Assembly (NCBI GenBank): GCA_964250215.1
Contig: CAXUEX010000038.1
Coordinates: 1 to 20,651, forward strand
DNA length: 20,651 nucleotides
Source: DAIDJM01 sp964250215
GTDB taxonomy: Bacteria; Pseudomonadota; Alphaproteobacteria; Acetobacterales; Acetobacteraceae
Reading direction: 5' to 3'
Shown: piece by piece, positions 16,901 to 20,651 of the stretch
How positions within the stretch are numbered: the first letter of the stretch is position 1
Layout: the number at the start of each line of letters is the position of its first letter
Translations under genes and position numbers: made by a program
Notes under the pieces: generated by a model
What the model saw: only the letters and a program-made list of their open reading frames with translations
The model's database searches: none
What the model was told of the DNA's origin: nothing

Positions 16901-17208
16901 ACGAGCTCGCCACGTGGCAGGCGCAGGGGTTGATCGATCTGCGCGTCGCCTTCTCCAGCCTCGCCGGCCATCCGCACCGGTTCGTGCAGGATGCCATGCG
17001 CGATGCGGCGGATGCGATCTGGCAGATCATCGAAGCCGGGGCGGTGATCTATGTGTGCGGCGACGGCCGCTTCATGGCGCCCGCGGTGCGCGCCGCGCTG
17101 ATCGCGATCTGCCAGCAGAAACAGGGTTTCTCGCATGAAGCCGCTTCCGCCTGGCTGGAAGCCAAGATCGAGCGGGGCGAGTACCGGCAGGACGTGTTCG
17201 GGAGTTGA
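13996..17208 (+). CDS. Self-sufficient cytochrome P450/NADPH-P450 reductase (CYP102-like)
   Basis: The 1070-residue fusion has the layout of P450 BM3. The P450 domain (about 15-460) has the I-helix AGHETT (275-280, with Thr279), ExxR (Glu332/Arg335), and haem loop FGNGVRACIGR with Cys413. A Pro/Ala linker (464-495) leads to a flavodoxin-like FMN domain (498-640, LYGTSLGTCREIAEQ). The FAD domain carries RFYSISSSPL (849-858) and the NADP domain IGPGTGISPFRGF (923-935). CYP102 enzymes hydroxylate fatty acids near the omega end using NADPH and O2 in the cytosol. By manual alignment to BM3, Arg47 and Phe87 are kept (Arg58, Phe98), but Tyr51 is Leu62. The ATG overlaps the acyltransferase stop by 4 bp. 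Confidence 0.95.
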   Translation: MTPEGQGAIAPATIAIPMPARLPVIGNLHQIPRSRVMQHMVQVARAHDGIVQLDFGGRIGILVSSAELAAELCDERRFRKVLGAGLYKVRDFGGDGLFTAFGDEPNWAKAHRVLMPAFSLRAMKGYFPVMLEVAEQLVAKWRIQEGRDVLLADDMTRLTLDTISLAGFDYRFNSFATERLHPFLASMTRGLEEALAVLTRLPVLKNIPSPKREQQYAADVQAMFDLVDEVIRERRAHPQPGNDLLNLMLTAVDPETKTTLDDVNIRFQIITFLIAGHETTSGLLTFAIYLLLRHPAVLAQAYAEVDRVLPDGHTPEYADLAQLSVIDRVLKETQRLWPTAPAITVGAYEDTVIGGRYAIKKDYPTVLLIAALHRDPKAWENPDAFDIDRFLPEHEAELHPHAYKPFGNGVRACIGRQFALTEAKLALAIVLQNFALSDPHDYRLRVKETLTLKPDDLRIRARLRRPHERLRPAEPRAASPQPTDAASKMRPAEARGALAVLYGTSLGTCREIAEQIAERAGDIGYDTATIPLDDALASLPEAGTLIAVTSTYNGRAPDNAAKLEAAMDARQSLPARTADLRYAVFGCGNTQWRDTYQAFPKRVQAALAATGAALLLERGEADADGDFDGALTAWTTRLFALLGESRPAAPPKLVAKMVDAQAVRGTVLPENAAAFEVISNTELVHDAAGLWDHSTEAPRGPVRHIALRLPAGVAYETGDHFAIYARNRPELVAAAAARFGVVPDQVIVLEGQGRSVRHLPIGQPLTVRHLLGDFLELQDPATRADLRTLSAHTACPDTRTKLTALAEGEDFQVLVAGKRLTLLDMLEAHPAVELPLESFMALCAPARPRFYSISSSPLAEPRQATLTVGTLDAPAWSGIGQYRGVASSYLMGVQPGETVLGYVRRPNPPFAPPADPRVPMLLIGPGTGISPFRGFLQQRAILRERGEATGQTLLFTGCRHPDHDFLYRDELATWQAQGLIDLRVAFSSLAGHPHRFVQDAMRDAADAIWQIIEAGAVIYVCGDGRFMAPAVRAALIAICQQKQGFSHEAASAWLEAKIERGEYRQDVFGS

Positions 17209-17226
17209 AATGATCGAACGCCCCCG

Positions 17227-17580
17227 ATGATTACGCGAATCTGGCGCGGCTGGACCACGCCGGAGCAGGCGGATGCCTACCGCGATATTGTTCTGGGGCA
17301 GGTGATACCCGCCATCGAGGCCCGGCGCATCGACGGCTTCCTGCATATCGATGTTCTTCGCGCCTTGCCAGCAACCGGCGCAGGCACCGACATCGAGTTC
17401 ATGACCATCATGCATTTCCGCGACATTGAAGCCGTGCGAGCCTTCGCCGGTGAGGATTGGACGCACAGCCATGTTCCCGCCGCCGCCCGTCAGGTGCTGC
17501 TGCGCTATGACGAAAGGGCGGCGCATTTCGAGGTCCTCGACCGGCGGCCGCAGGGCCCCGAGAGGTCGACGGGATCGTGA
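17227..17580 (+). CDS. ABM-like small protein (dimeric alpha/beta barrel)
   Basis: The 117-residue protein resembles antibiotic-biosynthesis-monooxygenase-like (ABM) proteins: MITRIWRGWT at the start, GFLHIDVLR in the middle, then EFMTIMHFRDIEAVRAFAGE and HVPAAARQVLLRYDERAAHFEV. These small ferredoxin-like folds dimerise; some are oxygenases or haem-degrading, many are of unknown function. It starts 18 bp after the P450 stop, so it probably belongs to the same operon. No good Shine-Dalgarno is visible, and coupling to the P450 may drive translation. The last 12 residues are unstructured and may extend past the fold. Confidence 0.8.
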   Translation: MITRIWRGWTTPEQADAYRDIVLGQVIPAIEARRIDGFLHIDVLRALPATGAGTDIEFMTIMHFRDIEAVRAFAGEDWTHSHVPAAARQVLLRYDERAAHFEVLDRRPQGPERSTGS

Positions 17581-17656
17581 ACCAGCGTCGCATCGGCCCA
17601 CCGCCGCACCTTCCGCTTGTATTTTCCTCGCAGCCGACGTAGATCGACGGTTCACC

Positions 17657-17704
17657 TATAGTCTCCATCGTTTTTTGGGGGGTGGCCTTCGCGGGCCGCC
17701 TTTT
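17657..17704 (+). promoter_or_regulatory. rimP leader: -10-like box and hairpin with T-run
   Basis: TATAGT (17657-17662) is a good -10 box; no clear -35 is seen. Downstream, GGTGGCC (17681-17687) pairs with GGCCGCC (17694-17700, one G-U wobble) around TTCGCG, followed by TTTT. The hairpin ends 9 bp before the rimP start. Similar hairpins precede rimP in many alphaproteobacteria as far as I recall; it could attenuate transcription or regulate translation of rimP-nusA-infB. Confidence 0.55.
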
Positions 17705-17709
17705 CGGCA

Positions 17710-18225
17710 TTGGCAGAGGATTTGCCGCACGCTACCGGGCTGGAAGCCCGCATCGCCGCCACCGTCGCGCCCACGCTCGTCGGCATGGGCTACGATCTTG
17801 TGCGCGTGGCGGTCCTCGGCCGCGACAAACCCACCGTGCAGATCATGGCCGACCGCGCCGATGGCAGCCCGATCGGCGTCGAAGATTGCGAGAAGATCAG
17901 CGTGGCGCTCGGCGCCGTGCTCGACGTGGACAATCCCATTCCCGGCGCATGGACGCTGGAAGTGAGTTCCGCCGGCATCGACCGGCCGCTAACCCGCATG
18001 CGGGATTGGGAGCGGTTCGCCGGCCATCGCGCGCGCGCGGAGGTGATCGCGCCGGTGGATGGCCGCAAGCGGTTTGCCGGTATGGTGCTGGGCGCAGCCG
18101 ACGGCTACGCGCGGATGCGGCTCGACGACGGCACCGAAGTCAAACTGCCGCTCGCCGACCTGCGCCGGGCGCGGCTGGTGCTCACCGATGAATTGATCGC
18201 CGCGACGCAAGGGAAGCCGCATTGA
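17710..18225 (+). CDS. rimP: Ribosome maturation factor RimP
   Basis: The 171-residue protein is needed for 30S subunit maturation. The N-terminal domain has LEARIAATVAPTLVGMGYDL (11-30) and VEDCEKISVALGAVLDVDNP (57-76). The family signature LEVSSAGIDRPLT is at 83-95 and the C-terminal SH3-like domain covers about 97-165 (FAGHRARAEVI, KLPLADLRRARLVL). The only workable start in this frame is TTG at 17710, directly after a T-run hairpin and without a Shine-Dalgarno, which is unusual and may keep its synthesis low. It heads the rimP-nusA-ylxR-infB operon. Confidence 0.94.
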   Translation: MAEDLPHATGLEARIAATVAPTLVGMGYDLVRVAVLGRDKPTVQIMADRADGSPIGVEDCEKISVALGAVLDVDNPIPGAWTLEVSSAGIDRPLTRMRDWERFAGHRARAEVIAPVDGRKRFAGMVLGAADGYARMRLDDGTEVKLPLADLRRARLVLTDELIAATQGKPH

Positions 18226-18242
18226 CCGGGGAGCCCCGCGCC

Positions 18243-18276
18243 CCGGCCGTAACCAACATCCGGCCTTAACCAACAG
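18243..18276 (+). repeat. 17-bp tandem duplication before nusA
   Basis: CCGGCCGTAACCAACAT (18243-18259) is followed directly by CCGGCCTTAACCAACAG (18260-18276), identical at 15 of 17 positions. The second copy runs into the nusA Shine-Dalgarno AGAGG (18275-18279). It may be a simple slippage duplication or a tandem protein-binding site. Confidence 0.75.
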
Positions 18277-18286
18277 AGGCAACGCC

Positions 18287-19819
18287 ATGGACACCGCCGT
18301 CTCCCGCCCCGAACTCCTGCTCGTCGCCGACGCCGTCGCGCGCGAGAAATCGATCGACCGCGAAGAAGTGCTGGAGGCCATGGAACAGGCCATCCAGAAA
18401 GCCGGCCGCGCGAAATACGGTGCCGAGAAGGACATTCGCGCCACGATCGACCGCCGCACCGGCGATGTGCGGCTCTCGCGCTGGACGGAACTTGTCGAGG
18501 CGGTGGAGAACGAGGAAACGCAGATCCTCGTCAACATCGCAAAAAAGTTCCGACCCGATTTGAATTTGGGCGAATTCATCGTCGATCCGCTGCCGCCGAT
18601 CGATTTCGGCCGCATCGCGGCGCAGACCGCCAAGCAGGTGATCGTGCAGCGCGTGCGCGAATACGAACGCAAGCGGCAGTTCGAGGAGTTCAAGGATCGG
18701 GTGGGCGAGATCATCAACGGCGTGGTCAAGCGCACCGAATACGGCAACCTGATGGTGGAACTCGGCCGCTCCGAAGCGCTGCTGCGCCGCGACGAGCTGA
18801 TCCCGCGCGAGAGCTTCCGCAACGGCGACCGGGTGCGGGCCTATATTTACGATGTGCGGGAGGAACCGCGCGGCCCGCAGATTTTCCTCAGCCGCACGCA
18901 CCCGACATTCCTGGCAAAGCTGTTCGCGCAGGAAGTGCCGGAGATTTATGATGGCATCATCGAAATCAAGGCGGTGGCGCGCGATCCCGGCAGCCGCGCC
19001 AAGATGGCCGTGATCAGCCGCGACCATTCGATCGACCCGGTGGGCGCCTGCGTCGGCATGCGCGGCAGCCGTGTGCAGGCGGTGGTGCAGGAGCTGCAGG
19101 GCGAAAAGATCGATATCATTCCCTGGTCGCCACAATCGGCCACCTTCGTGGTGAACGCGCTGGCGCCGGCCGAAGTGACCAAGGTGGTGATGGACGAGGA
19201 AGCCGGCCGCGTGGAAGTGGTGGTGCCCGACGAACAGCTCAGCCTCGCCATCGGCCGCCGCGGCCAGAACGTGCGCCTGGCCAGCCAGCTCACGCGCTGG
19301 GACATCGACATCCTCACCGAAGCCGAGGAGAGCGAACGCCGCCAGGAGGAGTTCCGCCGCCGCACCGGCCTGTTCGTCGAGGCGCTCGACGTGGACGACG
19401 TGATCGCCGGCCTGCTCGTCACCGAAGGCTTCAATACGATCGAAGAACTTGCCTATACGCCGCGCGACGAGCTTGCCGACATCGAAGGCTTCGACGAAAA
19501 CGTCGCCGATCAGCTCATCGCGCGCGCCGAGGCGTTCCTGATCCGGCGCGACGAAGCGCTTAACGAAAAACGTATCGCGCTCGGTGTCACCGACGACGTC
19601 GCTGCGTTCGAGATATTCACGCCGCAATTGCTGGTCACGCTCGGCGAAAAGGGCGTGAAGACACTCGACGATCTCGCCGATCTCGCAGGCGACGAGCTGG
19701 TGGAAATTGTCGGCCAGGAAGCCGTGGACGAAGCCGCCGCCAACGAAATTGTCATGGCCGCGCGCGCGCACTGGTTCGAAAACGAGGGCGAGGCCGCAAC
19801 GCCGCCGGCGGAGGCTTGA
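18287..19819 (+). CDS. nusA: Transcription termination/antitermination factor NusA
   Basis: The 510-residue protein shows the full bacterial order. The N-terminal RNA-polymerase-binding domain is at 1-130, and S1 is at about 138-203 (GDRVRAYIYDVREEPRGPQI). KH1 holds GACVGMRGSRVQ (253-264) and KH2 holds AIGRRGQNVRLA (321-332). Two C-terminal helix-hairpin-helix acidic repeats follow (about 364-420, 440-490), as usual in proteobacteria outside the short Gram-positive form. ATG 18287 has AGAGG 7 nt upstream, overlapping a 17-bp tandem repeat. It controls pausing, termination and rRNA antitermination. Second gene of the operon. Confidence 0.97.
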   Translation: MDTAVSRPELLLVADAVAREKSIDREEVLEAMEQAIQKAGRAKYGAEKDIRATIDRRTGDVRLSRWTELVEAVENEETQILVNIAKKFRPDLNLGEFIVDPLPPIDFGRIAAQTAKQVIVQRVREYERKRQFEEFKDRVGEIINGVVKRTEYGNLMVELGRSEALLRRDELIPRESFRNGDRVRAYIYDVREEPRGPQIFLSRTHPTFLAKLFAQEVPEIYDGIIEIKAVARDPGSRAKMAVISRDHSIDPVGACVGMRGSRVQAVVQELQGEKIDIIPWSPQSATFVVNALAPAEVTKVVMDEEAGRVEVVVPDEQLSLAIGRRGQNVRLASQLTRWDIDILTEAEESERRQEEFRRRTGLFVEALDVDDVIAGLLVTEGFNTIEELAYTPRDELADIEGFDENVADQLIARAEAFLIRRDEALNEKRIALGVTDDVAAFEIFTPQLLVTLGEKGVKTLDDLADLAGDELVEIVGQEAVDEAAANEIVMAARAHWFENEGEAATPPAEA

Positions 19820-19841
19820 GACGCCAGAAGCCGCGCCCCAT

Positions 19842-20426
19842 GTGGAGGAGGAAGCCGGCCCGCTCCGTCGTTGCTTGATCACGCGCGATCAGGGAGCGCG
19901 TGCACGCATGATGCGTTTCGTGCTCTCGCCCGACCGTCACGTGGTTCCGGATTTCGCCGCCCGGCTGCCTGGCCGGGGAATGTGGTTGAGCGCGCGGGCC
20001 GATGTGATAGAAACCGCCCGGGCCCGGGGCCAGTTGACGCGGGCTTTCGCCCGCGCGGCGAAAGGTCCGGTGGTCGTGGCGCCGGATCTGCTGGCGGTGC
20101 TGGAAGCGGGGCTCATTCGCCGCGTGGTCGAAACCCTGGGGCTTGCGCGCCGGGCCGGCCAGGCGGTCGCGGGTTTTGCCAAGGCACGCGAAGCGCTGCT
20201 GGCTGGCCGCGCCGGCCTGGTGCTGCAGGCCAGCGATGGCAGCGTGGACGAACGGCGCCGGCTGCTGTCCGGCGCGCGCGATGTGCAGGTGGCCTGGCCA
20301 CTGGAAGCCGCCGCGCTGGGCGCGATATTCGGCCGCGACCACGCGGTGCATGTGGCGGTGGCGCCAGGCCGGTTGGCCGAGGCGCTGGAAGACGAGATCT
20401 ATCGCCTGGCCGATGAAGGCGGGTGA
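19842..20426 (+). CDS. YlxR-YlxQ fusion RNA-binding protein
   Basis: The product is about 194 residues from GTG 19842. The N-terminal YlxR (DUF448) domain (about 6-72) has LRRCLITRDQ and RLPGRGMWLS. A C-terminal L7Ae/YlxQ-like domain (about 90-190, LGLARRAGQAVAGFAKAREA) follows. In Bacillus these are two genes between nusA and infB; the fused form is common in alphaproteobacteria. It is thought to act in RNA or nucleoid binding. The start is uncertain: no strong Shine-Dalgarno precedes the GTG, and the frame is open back into nusA. The stop TGA is followed immediately by the infB ATG with no gap. Confidence 0.87.
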   Translation: MEEEAGPLRRCLITRDQGARARMMRFVLSPDRHVVPDFAARLPGRGMWLSARADVIETARARGQLTRAFARAAKGPVVVAPDLLAVLEAGLIRRVVETLGLARRAGQAVAGFAKAREALLAGRAGLVLQASDGSVDERRRLLSGARDVQVAWPLEAAALGAIFGRDHAVHVAVAPGRLAEALEDEIYRLADEGG

Positions 20427-20651
20427 ATGAGCGAAGGCAACGACACCGAAACGCGAGGCGACGGCCAGGAGCCAAAGGCACGGCTGTCGCTGCGCCCGGC
20501 CGGAAGGCTGGAGATCGGCCGCACCGTCGATGCGGGATCGGTGAAGCAGAGTTTCTCCCACGGCCGCACGAAAACCGTGCAGGTGGAAGTGCGCAAGAAA
20601 CGCACCGGTGCTCCGGCGCCCGCCGGTCCCGCTGCGCCCGCGGCCACCGCC
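20427..20651 (+). CDS. infB: Translation initiation factor IF-2, N-terminal fragment
   Basis: 75 codons are visible before the window ends. ATG 20427 directly abuts the preceding stop (TGAATG). The product carries the IF-2 N-terminal assembly motif: ARLSLRPAGRLEIGRTVDAG, then SVKQSFSHGRTKTVQVEVRKKR at about 38-59. An Ala/Pro-rich linker begins after that, as in alphaproteobacterial IF-2. The G domain lies beyond the window. Position after nusA and ylxR is the standard order. Confidence 0.95.
   Translation, partial: MSEGNDTETRGDGQEPKARLSLRPAGRLEIGRTVDAGSVKQSFSHGRTKTVQVEVRKKRTGAPAPAGPAAPAATA

Noticed and set aside
18266..19882. Open frame of 538 codons on the minus strand opposite nusA
   Set aside because: It is an antisense shadow of nusA, whose domains are complete on the plus strand.

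Overview
The window is high-GC (estimated by eye at about two thirds G+C) and tightly packed. It looks like an alphaproteobacterial chromosome, most likely Acetobacteraceae or a close relative. The signs are a PhaR-type PHB repressor, a PraR-like XRE regulator, a ScfR/RamB-type regulator divergent from isocitrate lyase, a CYP102-type P450-reductase fusion, and the rimP-nusA-ylxR/ylxQ-infB operon. The assignment rests on gene content and codon bias only.

Layout: (1) 1-3.8 kb is a storage-polymer neighbourhood. It holds the C-terminal part of a thiolase, a small secreted Cys-rich protein made of two 63-residue-period repeats, a PHA-synthase-like alpha/beta protein with a Cys nucleophile, a small helical ORF overlapping its 5' end, and divergent phaR. 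(2) 3.9-9.0 kb holds a PraR-like regulator, a convergent FAD/NAD(P)-binding oxidoreductase, isocitrate lyase with its terminator, and a divergent ScfR/RamB-type regulator. (3) 9.0-10.5 kb is a small accessory patch: a DUF6338-like membrane protein, a tiny Pro/Thr/Lys protein, and a Phd-VapC-type toxin-antitoxin pair with a doubled palindromic operator. (4) 10.5-12.2 kb holds an alpha/beta hydrolase, an NnrU-like membrane protein, a U-tract terminator and an AT-rich hairpin repeat. (5) 12.28-12.39 kb has no protein gene but shows a well-formed small-RNA gene: promoter-like hexamers, two hairpins, a CCTCCCT loop, and a GNRA-loop terminator with eight T. (6) 12.46-17.6 kb is a probable lipid-modifying operon: a WS/DGAT-type acyltransferase translationally coupled (ATGA) to a self-sufficient P450-reductase, then an ABM-like small protein. 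(7) 17.6 kb to the end is the translation/transcription housekeeping operon rimP-nusA-ylxR/ylxQ-infB, with a leader hairpin and a 17-bp tandem repeat before nusA.

Much of the window concerns acetyl-CoA and acyl-CoA fate: thiolase, PHA synthase-like protein and PhaR (PHB), isocitrate lyase with its regulator (glyoxylate shunt), and WS/DGAT with CYP102 (neutral lipid and fatty-acid hydroxylation). The most interesting item is the putative 77-nt sRNA directly upstream of the WS/DGAT-P450 operon. Its TTTCCTCCCT core resembles alphaproteobacterial anti-Shine-Dalgarno sRNAs, including a family linked to PHB storage.
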